DNA from: Zonotrichia leucophrys gambelii
Taxonomy: Eukaryota; Chordata; Aves; Passeriformes; Passerellidae
Length of the DNA stretch: 64,000 nt
NCBI RefSeq assembly: GCF_028769735.1
Contig: NC_088177.1
Span: 18,482,599-18,546,598, forward strand
Reading direction: 5' to 3'
A model generated the notes under the pieces. It made no database searches. It saw only the letters and a list, made by a program, of their open reading frames with translations, and was not told where the DNA came from. Positions 49,521 through 63,059 of the stretch are shown in pieces. The position numbers were made by a program, and so were the translations under genes. Each line of letters opens with the position of its first letter. The stretch's first letter is position 1.

Positions 49521-52500
49521 AGCAGCAAAAACAAGACAGCTAAGATTTAAACTGAGGTTATCAGTTCAACTACAGATAATTGAGCAGCTCAAAGCAAGCA
49601 CTGTCCCAAGATAAAAACCAAGATGCCTTCTTTCTCTGGCGCTTTAAATCAAGGTAGTTAACCTGGCTGAGCAAGTCTGAGTTAGCATAGGCTACAGCAG
49701 ATTTTACAAGTGTTAGAGTGTTAGTCTTTTCTATCCAAGCACTCACAATAGTTCTGTCCCTTTTCTGGTGTGGGGTCTTGCAAACAAAGCCTGAGGACAG
49801 GAGAGACACTATGGGTCGAGTTCATTTCTGCATCGCTTTCTTAGCGAACCTGAGGTTCTCATACTGGACTAACTGCTGGCCGCAGCCGAAGGTATAGAGG
49901 TGAGCATGAAGAGTGTGGGACTAAAGTTCTCCCATTCATTCATTGCAGAGATATTCCAGCAAAGAAAAACCACTACTGCTTTTTCTTTAGGATACTTTTT
50001 GGTGGGCCAGAATAACTGAAAAACATTAACTCCTGCAGAGCCATTTTGTAAGGATTTTCTATTACTCCAGCTGTACAAGCAGAAAGTCTTTCCATCTGCA
50101 GATACTCTTTGATATAAACAAAAGAGAATGCTGTTTCCTCCAGTTCTGTTTGGGAATATTGTAAGAAGGGATATCACACAGTGAGGCCAGTTGGCTCTTA
50201 CCCTTCTCCCACTGAATGCATCTGAAACTTCACAGGCTTCCAAAACAGATTTCTTGTAAACTGGACTGGGATACAGGATTGTCAAGCTTCAAGCACGTGG
50301 ATGAGGGAGTGCTTGCTTTGGCTAGGTTATAGAACCTTGGCCCTCAAAAGGAGAAAATGGAATCAAAATACCTCAATTTAAGGACCAGCTTCATGTAAGT
50401 GTCACAGACTGTGTTTTCCTGGAATGCTACTGCTTGAAAAATAAAGATGCTTGTAATGTAGATTCGTGGGTTCTACATTGCCCTACATTCAACGGTATGT
50501 AAGATTCCTGCGTTAGCATTAGTCTCTTTCAGTTAGTCTTTGTTCTTGTCTGTGCTCTTAGATGTCAGTTCTGCACAAGAATAATGAGGCTAATAAATCT
50601 CACAGATGCATGCTTGCCTAGTGACATTTAGGAATTCCAGAAAGTGAATCATATTATTTATTAATCTGGCCTCTAGTCCTAATTTAGTCTCAGAACAATA
50701 GACTCTGGTTTCCCACCTAAAAAGAGCTAACGTAGCCCTTAGATGAAATGACTGGTGACTGAAGGGTAAGAAACATCCAAATAAATCACACACTCTGAAA
50801 ATGCCAACCTGACTTTTTCTTCCAAATTTTGCTGAGTTGGGGCTAAACATGCTCTCACTTCCACTAGTGCAAAGCTTCAGTTTGCACTAGCCTAAGCAAT
50901 ATAAGGACACACTGAATTTTATACACATCATTTACTTCAGCATGCCAGCAGGAACTACTGAAATCCGTAACACTTGCTATGCTCTTCAGCATCTTGCCAG
51001 TGCAAGACCCAAAATAAAGCTGCATGGCACTAAAATCATTACAGACTTTGAAACAGATTCAACCTGATAAGTTGCAAAATCAATTCATGGGTTCCTATTA
51101 CTTTTTCTACTATGTGGATATGCTTCTCTTACAGTGTGCAAACACCTGAAACCAGGTAGCTTACCAATAACAATTTATAACAATTCCTTTACAAACTGGT
51201 GTAGTATATCACTTTTGTCCACACTGAAAGCACAGATGAGGAAGACTTTTTTGTCAATGACTAGTACCTTCAAACTAATTTAATTCACATCAACTAAGCA
51301 AAGCTTGAGACAATGACTGAAAAAATACTGCCATCATGTTTTCTTTTGTGGTTTTCTCTCAAAATTTAGAGCAGCACTGAGTTACTCAACAGAAAAGAAA
51401 CAAAGAGAAGATGCTGACAACAGCGTGGAAAGAAGCTGAGACGAGAGTACTTTAGTTTTGCTCTATGCTTCCAAGAATTATCAACAGAAGATTCTCAGCT
51501 GTAGAAATTAATTTCTTTTTCCTATTTATTATGTAAGTAATCCCAGATTGATCTTCAAAATACTCTTTCAGGTATTTTTCTCTTATTGATCTTTCCTGGA
51601 GGAGGGAACTGAAACCAGAATTGGGGCCTCTCTACAAAAAGAATTCACAGGACTTTTCATAACAAAAGTGATGGTTTAGTGGCACTACAGTATCTCTCAC
51701 TTCTTCCTTGCAGATATTTATAGAAGTAAAACTGTGCTCACAAGTACATTGCTAGAAAACAAGAGGACTAGGAATGCTCAAGTCACTCCAGGGTTCAGCA
51801 GGTAAATGGCGAGGAAGAGAGAATCCTGCTACATGACTTAAGTGATGAGGTACACAATAAATTTCAACTCCTTTTAACATCAGGCATCCCAGGAAATTAA
51901 CAAGTGATTCACAGGCTGAAGCATATTTTTAAAAAATCAGCCAGGGAACTAATTAAAACAGTAAAGTCTGCTCTTAGAAACTTCAAACTGAAGTTACAGA
52001 AACTGATGTTTCACTTGTTCCAACTGAAGCAGGAAAATTCAAAGGGTGAAATGCCATTTGCAGAGTCTTTTTGTCAGATCCCTAACAACTGGAAAATGTT
52101 CATAACCCCAGTAACTTCAGGGAACTCCCAGAGTTATCTTGGCTTCCACTGAACCACACAGATTCAGACCAGCTAATCACCTAATCTTACACAGAAGTTG
52201 ATTCACTGCCAATTTTTATTGTGTTTTTATGAATAATATATAAGCACTTGAGTTACAAGTAGTCACTATATGTTACACTGAAATAAATAGAAATAATAAG
52301 AGCAATTTGGCACCTTTTTTTTTACTATGAAGTAGTATATAATTATAAGTCATTGGGAAATTCTAAGAGAAGCAATTTGGAACAAATGTTGCTTAAACTA
52401 ATGTTTAATATTTAGACTGCTGGGTAAACAGAAAGAGTGAGAAAATTCATTTATGGTAGCTAATTGAAGCCTATGAAAACTATATTTATACTCAGTGGTG

Positions 52501-53014
52501 CTCCCCTTTTCCATCTAATGAGCTTACTGATCTATAGATTCACTATTTGATCAGTGCATCTGGCTCCACAGGCTTCAGGGTTTGCAAGCCACAACCTACT
52601 AATAAGCACCCTGCTGCCTGTTTGCTAAACAGATCAGTGCTGGCAGGCACCCAAAACTCTAGCCTTTGAAACTTGGAGCTTTTTTGACTTGCCCAACCTA
52701 TTGTGTGGCAAGAAAGACAATAAACTATGAACCTCATAAATGCTGAGCAATTAAACATAAGTTAATAATACAGTTGTGGTAACAGAGACTGCTTACCTCA
52801 ATCCAATATATGCCTCATTTGTTCTTTGTGTCATTCCTGCTAAAAGCCAATAATGCTCAAACCCTAATGGTTGAGATTTCCTTGTAAATAAGATGGTGGC
52901 CACCTACTAAGGGAACTCCACCATCCAAGTAGCAATAGGATTTTTGCTTTCATGTTCAGAAGAAAAATCATTCACTCAAGCTTCCAACCCTCATGTTTTA
53001 GCACACTGAGAGAG

Positions 53015-53033
53015 CTTCCATTGTCAATGGAAG
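53015..53033. repeat. 9-bp palindrome with 1-base spacer
   Basis: cttccattg-t-caatggaag: the arms are exact reverse complements. CATTG/CAATG is a SOX-type core, so the element presents two such cores face to face with TTCC (ETS-like) outside. No gene is nearby. Confidence 0.75.
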
Positions 53034-56000
53034 TTCAACTCCATGAGCTGAACACTTCCTTTTACTTCTTTAGAGAAAAAGTGATTTACTTATGGAAACA
53101 AGTTTTCAGAATCAGCAGCTTTCCTTAAAACTGATGAGTACCAAATCAGCTTGGTTAATGACTCACTCCTGTTTGGGAACAGATAATACAAGAACAAGAC
53201 TTTGGTTTCACAACTAGGCACTGCTCTAAGCACCCAGGAGCAAAATCTCCATTTCTACCTGAGTCAGATCTGCCTTGGTCAGACCACTGTATAGCCTAGT
53301 AATAAAGTAATGCAAAAAGTTATCCTCAGATGCTCCAGGGACTGAAAAAAATTGTTTAGGGAAAAGCACTCATGGAAAAAGTTTATTTATCCTTCATACT
53401 CATCAAGATTCTCAGCTCAGTAATAATTGTGACCTGTGAATGACATTCAGCATAGGTATTTTGCACGAACTTCTAGAGGACAGAAAAAGGTAGGAAAATC
53501 TTCCTAAACTGCTATGCTTCTAAATATACCTTATGCTTGATAAAAACTTAAATAGAAGAATAAAATACAGGAGAGAGGGAAGTCTTCTGTATGTAACAGC
53601 TCCATTTCTAAGCATTGAAGTTATTCGTTTTCAACTGGATATTGGGTCAGATAATTTTCAGGTATTTATGAACTGCATTTGGTGCTCAGGGAACACCTTT
53701 GGAAGGACAAGGGAACAGCACTGTGTGCTAGCCTGACTGTTTTAAACAAAATCAGTTGAAAATTCTGCCTTCTTCAAACAGGACCAATATGATATGCCCT
53801 TTATAAAAAACAATTTTTCATTCAGTCCAAGGTTTTCCTCTGGAGCCAAACAACTACATTTTTAAAGTACAAAGGTAAGACCCACTAGACTGACTTTTCT
53901 AACTAAATTACTAAAATATTTTCAGCATCTGTTCATTGAATGAGGTCAATGAAGAGACCTCTATCACAGCAGACTTTTATTTATTATATTTGCTCTCTGT
54001 CCTGGGCTTTTAGGCTTCTGTGTACAACGGTGCACATATCAAACATGTCACTCTTGGATGAGAGGCTGTTTTGTTTCAGCAATGTCCCTCTGTGGCAAAG
54101 TAAAGGGTGTAAAGGTTAGAGCACAGGTATTTTCTCCTGGCTTATACTGCAAATCCTATTAGCTGAAAAGTCAAAATGAGCTGCTCATTTATATACATCC
54201 TCAAAGTACTCATCATCTGGGGAGCTCTTGGACTGGAACAGAAGATGATTATGTCTGTGTGTGTTGGCAGAACAGCAGTTTATCACATAAGCTTACAGCT
54301 CCACAGAGATCATTCATTCTGCCTTTGTATTTCAAATGCTAACCCAGAGAGGCCCCTGCAGGGATGAGGAGGGTGGTGCACATCCCAGATCACTCCATTT
54401 CAATGCCTTCTTTAAAAAGGTCAACAGTGCCATTTACAGGGGAGCTTTTAGGGGTATACACATTACTGCTAAAACCAGGACAGAGCTATCCAACTACAAG
54501 TACCTAATAACCAGTTCTAGCTAGTACTAATCTTTGTTGGATACAAACCTGTAACATAATATTAATAATAATTCCATGCAATATCAACTCCCAGAGACTT
54601 TGGAACCTCCCTGAAATATCTTGTTGGAGTTTGGATATTGCTGATCTACCTTTTCTTCACAGTACTAGTATATTTATTTTAATAGAAAGCAAAATTATCT
54701 GTAATGCCTTCATGTCTCACATGAAGCAATCTATCCATAATGTTAACTGCTTGGATTTTACTCTGCCTGCAGTCCAATCACTAGAGAAAAACAAGTAATC
54801 AATTTCCTTATTTGAAAGCCAGAAGCATATAATGTTTATTAATAGAGAGCATGCTTTACATAGATTTTACTGTTATTGACCATAAAATGTTGTATACTAT
54901 AAGCAAGGGTAAAATTTCTAACTAATTAGCCTGTGAAGATCATATTTAATGGAGTATATAAACTTAGGCTCTTTACAAATCTTTAGGGTCTTATTCATTA
55001 AGCATATGCACACATAGACTTTATGCTGAAACAGGATTATGATACAAAGTTAAATAATCCACCTTGAGATTCAAAAAAAATAGAAGAGCTTACATGTTCT
55101 AGTTATTTTAGACTGTAAGAAAGGAATCAAGTGAAATATAATGCATCTTCCTTAGCCAAGGAACTTTAAATACATCCAGGGATAAAAGCTGTAATCACCC
55201 AGATACTTTAAAAATGTTGCCAGCCAGAAAAGAACTAGTGTATGCAATATCCAATTTTATCTCCTGGTGCCCCGATTCAGAACACAATTTGTTAACTCTT
55301 ACATGAAAAGCACATGTTTTACCTGGGTCACCTTTTGCCAGGCTGACAGCCTGCCTGTACTGATGACCAAACAATTTGCAATTCCTCTTGCAGCTCTCCT
55401 CTCAGCAAAACAAGCCAGCATTCACAGAAACATCACTGATATCGGTGGCACTTGTGCATAAATTTGCAAGCATTTTGTTTAAGCAGAATCATGTGGTAAA
55501 ATGGCTAAATCTGACATGGGCCCATTCCATTGGGACAGCATTTAGTCACAGGCAGCTAGGTGAGGAATAGCTAAGCTAATAACTCTGCACTCAGAGCAGC
55601 CTTGGTCAGTCAAAACGTCAAGTTAATTCCCTTAAGCCTTAGGCCATAATGTAATTACACAAGTACTTGCCCATTATAGTCCAAATCTTGCATCTGACTC
55701 AGTCCTATATCCAAAGCCAAACTGACATCCTTGAGTTTTTCTATTAACTGAGATCCTCAGGACCACTGTGCCATCACCTGTATCAATACCTAGTTCATAT
55801 AAGCTGTGACTTCAGCAGCATTTCAGTCACAAATTCTCACTGTTCTGATCCTTTTTTTCGTTTTGTTCCATTTTTATTTCTAAATGCCTGTAAGTACAAG
55901 GCTGCAGGTGTCATAATAACTAAGGTGTGGTAACCAATATTCTGAGAAATGTGTTACTATTGGAGGACAACAAACATTATTGCAGAGACACTATAACGCT

Positions 56001-56879
56001 CAAATAATTCTGAATTAAGGATATGATTTATTATAATATCAGAATATAAACTAAATTCTGCTTTTAAACATAACAACTCTATTTGTCACCTTTTGGAGCT
56101 TCTCCCGTTCATGTTGAAATCCTTAAATTAGATGTGTTCCCACTTGTTTAGGTTGATGCTGCCCTCTTCTGAACATAACAGATCATGACATTCACTACCC
56201 AGAAACTTCAGGACTCAGAAAGAAGGTGATTAGTTATAGAACAAATAAGAAAAAACCAAAAATCTCTTTTTTAATCTCATGTAAATGTAACCAGCAGTTA
56301 TTAGAAAGGACTAGGCTAAGCAACTATTTTTAGTCCAATTTGCAGTTGGAATGTCAATCCAGAATCTGAGTTTCTTGTTCACCCAGTACAATAATTTAAA
56401 TTGAAGCAGACTTGTATGAATGTGAATCACAATTTGTGTTTACTGCTTTTCCTAATTAAATATTTCAGGATGAAGCATTATCTGCTTTCTTCAGGATACA
56501 AATTCATCATATATATATATAGTAATAATTAATATAAATTCTTGAAGTCCCCTCCAATGCTAAGAGGCACTAAACCCAAACATTGCTAAGTTGCTTTGGG
56601 AAATTAAATAAAAAGAGAATAAAGACAGAATAATTGCAATTCTTTGATGCTAACAACAGGATTGTGTGCATTCAAATAGTTAGCCATCTGCAACTGGAAA
56701 TTTGTTAAAATAACACAGAAGGGAATTGCTTACCAAAAGAAATGGAGCAGAGATCTGAAATTGTTCAGCTATCTGATATGAGAAATAAATGAAGGTAGGA
56801 GCGATTTCCCTGCATCTTTACCCATGGAGTTAGATGTGGGACCACACAGACTGCCATAATAAAAGCCACCTGATAACCT

Positions 56880-57560
56880 GGCCTAAGGCACTGATTATTA
56901 ATATATTAAAGCTCCTTGCCCAAGCAGTAACTTTGTAATAAAGACAGTACATCACTGGAACTCAAAAGGGCTGACCCATTAGGCAGAGTACGTGCATTGC
57001 AGAGCCTGCAGTTTTGCACATGTGTTGTGGCATAGCCTATCTTAACAAAGATGCCAGACTCGGGGCAGAAGCTGTTTATTTCCTTTATAATACCTGCTAT
57101 TATAAGTCTTAATAGGAATGAAAGATCACTGTTAATATTCAAGACTCCGATTTGCAAGCCACCTACAGTGTTTGGTGCCCAGTTTCTGTTCATCTCAATG
57201 GGATTTGAATTCAGAAATACTTTAAGTAGCATTGGAAATCTCAGCTCAAATCCTCATTTTAGGCCCATTTGAAACTTGCTTCCTCGCCAAAGAGACCTTG
57301 ATTGGGATTTATAATTAATCCTATGGCATGGGTCAAATTACACTGGCAATTTCTCAGCCAGTTCCCTATAGTTCCTCAAGTTCATCAAATCAGGTCTTTA
57401 AACTGATGGTGAGTTATTTAACCACCACACCAGAGCTGGCATATCACAGGGGCTTCAACAGCTTCCATTTGTGTTCTGAATATGCCCATGTAGCAGCTGT
57501 TAAAGTGAGAATAATGATTTCCATAGAGACCTTCTTTGCCTTCCTGTACTGAGCAAAAAC
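56880..57560. promoter_or_regulatory. candidate conserved non-coding block, possibly an ancient repeat
   Basis: A long repeat-poor stretch of unusually balanced composition with scattered CpGs (near 56989, 57060, 57148 and 57285). The part at 57177-57250 ('ttcatctcaatgggatttga') is reminiscent of very old amniote interspersed repeats, some of which became enhancers. Frames are open on both strands (minus 56906-57232; plus 57051-57272), without a domain. Either an exapted repeat or chance. Confidence 0.2.
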
Positions 57561-58582
57561 TGGAAGAATGCAAGCAAACTGGGTGTTCTATGATTTTCAC
57601 ATCTCAGCCTTGAGAGATAATAATCACCATCGGAAGAATTGCTTCACCAGGGAATGCCATGATCTTACAAGTCCCTGTGAGGAGCCACACTGAGCACCTG
57701 AAAAGCAACCAGGTCAAAGTGACCACTTTGGCACACTACAATGAACAAGATTTTCAATGAAAAGAACAATGTCAGTCAACATTTTCAAAATATGCTTTTG
57801 CCCATCATGTTTCAGTATCATAAAAATTATTTGATGTAGAAGTGCTATTTTTTTATACATTACATGAAAACAGAATAAATTTGGTCCAAAAATATTCATT
57901 CAGTGCTAACTAGACTCAAAAACTCAAATGTGTTCAAAACTGCTTTGCAAATATGCTTTAAAAGCCTACTGTAGTTAAGGAATAATATATAAAATTAAGA
58001 AACTTTAAAGTAATAAAAACACAGTGAGAACAGTGCAAAATTTTAGCAAACATACTTTCAAAGTTGTGAAGTCAGCTCTGAAATACTTTTAAAAACAAGA
58101 ACATGTTACAAGCTTGGATTAATTTTTGCAATATAATCTGTTGAACAGATAGTGTGAGGACAACAGGAGGTAACCTGGAGCAGTTTTAGAATTCACTGAT
58201 TTGGATTAATGATCTGTTTGGCAAAACCTCCCCAACGCAAACAATGTAACATCTTCAACCTACTGACTGCAGAGCATGCTGCCAGCAAAACTCAGTTCAT
58301 GGGATCTACATAAATATTGTTCCATTTTGCATGTGCTGCAGGCAGACATTAGGCAAGTTGATAAAAGGTACAAACACTGAAGTTGAAGCTTTGGCTCTAC
58401 AGACATGAAGAGCCTGTTTCATCAATGACTGCAATGAAGGTAAGATTTCCTCAAATTTATGTATAAATCTCATTATCATCTCTGGTCCTATTGCCATATA
58501 GACTGAGACCCAAAAATGAGGAGTGAAAAATACATCCTTTGTCCTCGCCACGCCACTCGTGAAAATAACTTTATAAAAGTCA

Positions 58583-58620
58583 TTTTATGAAGTCATAAAA
58601 AAGGAGCCTCCTGAGGCTCC
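58583..58620. repeat. two adjacent perfect 8-2-8 palindromes
   Basis: ttttatga-ag-tcataaaa (58583-58600) and ggagcctc-ct-gaggctcc (58603-58620) stand 2 bases apart. Both have exact 8-base arms and a 2-base spacer; one is AT-rich and one GC-rich. A third, alternative 6-bp stem, ataaaa/ttttat (58573-58578 and 58583-58588), overlaps the first. Confidence 0.85.
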
Positions 58621-58839
58621 CAAAGCTATTCCCCACTCCACCAGTACCAGTCAGTCCTTCTCCTCATCTCCTTATTTTTATGAAAGTGGACCGGCAGCAG
58701 GAACCAGAGGAATTTACCACTTCCTTTCACGGAAATAAAGTTCTGTCTCCAGTCCCCTCATTGCCTGTCAAGTTTTCAAAGAAGTGTTGCTAGAGGGAGG
58801 AATACTTTTAAAAAGCCCAACAGATTTCTAAAGTCAGCT

Positions 58840-59200
58840 TTAAAAGTGTCCTTTAAGAGCTTCCCTGAGGTGTTTATGGCTTATATTGCTCAATTAGCTA
58901 TTTTATATTGCAGTTTTTTCTTCTAAAGCAATCTTTGACTAATTGTAAATTCTTAGAAATAAAATTCAGATTTTAAAAGTCCTATTTTTACAGCTGCAAT
59001 AAAGTCCTCTAGGGCACATATTAGAGGCCATAATGGCACATGACTGGACTTCAGCACTCACCCCATCATCATGATGGGTGTCCAACTAATTAGCTGTACC
59101 TAGTAACAAGCTGATATTAGCACCTGTTCTCACAAAATGGATTTTAATAGAAATAGGGCCAAGACAAATGCATCTGGGGAAGCTCAGCTCTGAGAGCTGG
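58840..59200. promoter_or_regulatory. candidate enhancer (homeodomain/E-box cluster)
   Basis: The densest regulatory-looking stretch of the right half. It has CAATTAG near 58891, the E-box CAGCTG at 58991-58996, TAATTA at 59087-59092, and a near-palindrome cccatcat-c-atgatggg at 59062-59078. There is no open frame and no repeat signature. A perfect splice donor lies about 150 bp to the right (59347). Enhancer function is inferred. Confidence 0.3.
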
Positions 59201-59344
59201 CTGAGTCCCTCATAAACCTGGGAAGGCTTTGTAAAATCTCAGTATGCACAGATCCCAGGGTTTAGTAGCTTTGTGACTGAACTTCACTTAACAAATTGCT
59301 TCAATGACAGCCCAAAGTACATTTCAGTCTCCAAATGCACTAGA

Positions 59345-59353
59345 CAGGTAAGT
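59345..59353 (+). other. perfect consensus splice donor, unassigned
   Basis: CAG|GTAAGT matches the vertebrate 5' splice-site consensus at every position, with the exon side ending at 59347. No coding frame ends here. The nearest AG upstream (59326) has only a poor pyrimidine tract. It may belong to a long non-coding RNA or be chance. Confidence 0.2.
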
Positions 59354-59712
59354 ATGAATGCCATAATACTGGAGGTAGCTGAAGTTCCCAGTCTTTAAAG
59401 GCAGTCAGCTGCAGCACCTATCTCTTGGGGTAAATGCTTCCAAGCTGAGTTAGGTTTTGAAAGAATTCTATATTCAATTCTGTTGATTTTCTATATGGTG
59501 CTTTTACTTGACTATAATGGAATATTACTATAATAGAAGAACTAAAATTTTATAATGTCTCAATTAGAAAGTAATCTTCTCCCTATAGTCACTTGTGTTA
59601 CAACAATAGGCAAATATAATACATATTGCAGGAGACTTATGTTCATCTGAAACAGTCTAATTTAGTTTGCATAAAGAAAACTTTTCCACCTTCCTTTTTT
59701 CTGCTCACATAA

Positions 59713-59735
59713 ATAAACATTACAGTTATGTTTAT
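59713..59735. promoter_or_regulatory. inverted pair of forkhead sites
   Basis: ataaaca (59713-59719) and tgtttat (59729-59735) are exact reverse complements around ttacagtta. Each is a canonical forkhead (FOX) core. An AT-rich setting makes such pairs fairly likely by chance. Confidence 0.3.
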
Positions 59736-62524
59736 AGAGAGTTAATAAAAGATTTGCCTTGACTGAAATGATTTCTTAATACTTCCATATTGCACTATTT
59801 GGAGTATCAACAGATCACTTCTGCTCATGCCTGTTGGTTTCCATTGTGACATGCATGTTTTGTATTACCCAGACTATACTTCATATGCTCTCCTCACTGA
59901 GCTTACAAATGAGAAATCAACATCCTTCAGTCTGAGCTCCATGGCAGAACTGGGGCTCCCATTCAATACAGCAGGCAAACACACCCTGAGTCTTAAAGCC
60001 AAGGGCACTCACACTGACACAGCTCATCTATTCCCATAGTTTCCCCTTGCTCTGTGCATTGGTAAAGTCAGATTTGTTCTACATCTCTGCTTATCAACTG
60101 ACACTGCATAAACACCTGAGCTCTCCTGAGTGACATCTGCTATCAGACTAAGATAAAATATTTAATTCAATTACAAACATTCAGGATACAACTCTAGCTA
60201 TAAGAGATCTATTAAAATTAATAAACCCAGATTCATTATACGGCAAATTTCCCAGATAAGACCAAAAATTATTTGATTAATAGTATTGCAGCACAGTAAA
60301 GCACTTACATGCTGAAATATTAATGCCCTTCTAAAGAAAAAAAAATGTGAAAATGAGGCAAGCCATGAACATGAGGTAATGATCTGTGTTTAGGATTAGT
60401 CTAGCATTCAGGGTAGCCCTCATAACCTGTGTGTGAAAAGCCAGAGCACTGCAACTGAGAGATGAACATAAAATCTGAAATATCGTGAGCTTTATGCTCT
60501 CCTATCCTAATTATCTTCATAAAATCCCTCTTTTCATGAAGTATGTGAGTGACATTAAGAAAAATTGTGAATCACTCACCAGTAACATACCAACTTCCCA
60601 GAATCCAGACTTCTAAAAAAGTTTAATGCTGAAGAGGCTAGTTATGAATATAACTAGTTAAGTCACAGTTAAGTATATCTATTTATGCAAGCCTCCCCAC
60701 TGATGTTCTGTGATGCTCTTTTCTGTAGCAGAGAAGAGCAATCTCAATTCCCATCAGACCATGCACCGTGGTCTGGAAGAAGGCAAAATAAGTAATCAAG
60801 ATCCTTGCTCCCCCTGCTCTGGAAAACTCCCCAGTGGTATGCTAGGAGTGCTGAACCACATGAACAGAGCAGTACAATCACCCAAACACACACACCCCAA
60901 GAGAACAAAGTAATGCTTTGCTTCTCAGCTCTTGTTAACCTGCAGAGATCTGATATAGTAGAAAAAGTTGACATTGATTTTCGCCACCAGAAAACTGCTC
61001 TGAACCCTAAAGTAGCTTGAGAACATGGCTAAATATCAGATGCCTTAAATTTATAGTACCTACCATTGTCCAGCTAAGCTCTTTATTAGACAGCTGTACT
61101 CCTTGACTAACTGAACACTGTTTTATAAAACTGATCTATACAGCGGTTGTCAAAGCATAAGCTTTGTGTTTGGAGAGATCTAAACATATTAGCCAACTTA
61201 ATATCAATGGTCAAAAAGCATGGACTCTCCCTGAAGGTAAAGAACACCATCTTAATGAAAAAAAACTTGCAATAATCTTAGATCCATCTTCAATTTAGAC
61301 CTTGTATTTTCCCCTGTTGTCAGAGTTTCAATCGCCTTTGCTATGAGCTCTGGGTTTCAATTTACAGAGCATTAGCCCCAGGCTCCTCATCAGCATCTTC
61401 AGGTCTACTGGGACACGCATTCCAAAATACTGAGCGTTGGAAGAACAAATCAAAATTAACAAATCCTGAGTGACAAAGCAGACCAGTTGGTCAAGGAAAT
61501 AGGGGCTTTCCTCAACATTTAAGAGAGCCATATATATCCAAAACCATAGAGGCCAAAACAGTCTCAAGATGTTGACAAGAAACTGTCCCTAAGACAGAAT
61601 GTCTACCAGTAAATTCAGAAAGCAGCCTACAAGTCAGGAAAGACTAAAAAAAACTGAAAAACAAAAGCATCCAGATGTAGGCATCAAAATCACAGGTATG
61701 CAGAGATTCTATGCATTTTTGTAGCTGTTATAGTCACAACGTGCCAGTGCAGATAATATGCATTACAGTAGGAGACAAGTAAACAAGAATCACAAAGGCC
61801 ACTGCAAACAAAGGTGATTAGGTCTCAGCTGGCTTCTCTCTGCAAGCAGCCTTTTTAAAACAAAGGTGAACACCCATACATAAAAAGCCTTGCTCTTCCT
61901 GTTCGATGTCTCACTCCTTGTTAACCTGTTTTCCAGCCCAGCATAGCAGTCCAATCACTCAAAGGAGAATTTGAAGTGTGCTCCTTCTTGGCACTGACTG
62001 CACATGGCAGCTGCAAAGCTTGTAGTCAGTGAGTTTTGCAGCTGGTCTGGTAGCAGTTGGCAAAAACCTAGTGTCCAGATGGACACTAAATTTGCATTAT
62101 TTATAATGCTTCAAAAGTGAATAAACCGATATGAAAGTGACTTACAAGGACGCTTATTTAGGGACTTCTTTCTGACAGTTCTGAAGCCACTTTCATCCAA
62201 GCAATGCTTAGATGCTGAAAGCTTTACTGGCCCTCAGGAAAAAGTCCTACAGTTCTTTATCACTGTTAACCCTTCCATAACACACATGTGGAAGAACAGG
62301 TTAATCCTGTACTATTCACAGATTATGATCTACAAGTTAATAGATCCATCTACAACTATAGTGCTTGTTTTCAACTGCATATACTGTACAAAGATCTGTC
62401 CTGCTGAAGTTTCCCTACTTGCAGTGTGAAATAATAGAGAAAAAGCAGGTTATAATTGGTAGTTTTCAAATTAAAAAGAAAACAGCCCCTAGAAGGGCAA
62501 GCCACTAGGACAGGCATCCTGATT

Positions 62525-63059
62525 TGGGCTACAAGAGAGTTAATTTTCTCCTTAGCTGGCACAGAGCTGTGTTTTGAACTCAGTATGACAATAAAACTGA
62601 TAACACACCAATGTTTTGGTTGTTGCTAGGTAGTGCTTACCCAAATCAAGGCCACTTCAGTTCCCCACGCTCTGCCTGTGAGGAGATGTGCAAGAAGCCG
62701 GGAGGGAGCATGGCTGAGACAGCTGACTGGCCAGTGGGGTATTCCATATCATAGAACACCATGACTGGTATAGAAACTGTGGGGGCTGGCTAGGAGGGTC
62801 TGACCCCTGCTCAGGGATGGGCTGGGCATCAGCCAGCAGATGGTAAGCAACTGTGTTTGGCATCACTTGGCTTTTTTGGGTTTTATTCTTCTCTCCTTTT
62901 CATTACTATTATTATTATTATCTTTAGATTAGTTTTGTTTTGTTTCAGGTATTAAACTTTATGGAATCTACAAGTTAAAAATTTTTCCTGATTCCCCTCC
63001 CCATGGTGGGTGGCCACTGCTTGCACAGTACTTAGTTGCCAGCTGAGGTTAAACCACCA
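62525..63059 (+). mobile_element. solitary LTR of an avian ERV (ERVL-like type)
   Basis: About 535 bp. I recognise the sequence as an LTR type widespread in songbirds: the opening 'gagagttaattttctcctta', the middle 'gttttggttgttgctaggta' and 'gacagctgac...ggggtattcca', and the closing 'cttagttgccagctgaggtt' then AAACCAC. The polyadenylation signal ATTAAA lies at 62951-62956, preceded by an ATT-rich stretch. There is no internal retroviral sequence on either side, so it is a solo LTR. Substitutions and deletions against the remembered consensus imply an old insertion. The ends are approximate because no target duplication could be matched. Class assignment (ERVL or other) is from memory and less certain than the LTR call. 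Confidence 0.85.

Larger units (their letters stand above)
48654..62524. other. gene-free AT-rich DNA, right part of the desert
   Basis: No recognisable gene. Minus-strand frames at 49869-50285 (138 codons) and 56906-57232 (108 codons) have no domain. Notable items, listed separately, are a 23-bp tandem duplication (49475-49520), a 9-bp palindrome (53015-53033), candidate enhancers (56.9-57.6 and 58.8-59.2 kb), two adjacent palindromes (58583-58620), a perfect consensus splice donor (59347/59348) and an inverted forkhead pair (59713-59735). A TA-rich run lies near 56508-56521. Confidence 0.6.

Noticed and set aside
57586..57598. CR1 3' tail (TTCTATGATTTT).
   Set aside because: Only about a dozen bases resemble the tail, and the flanks do not continue into CR1 sequence.
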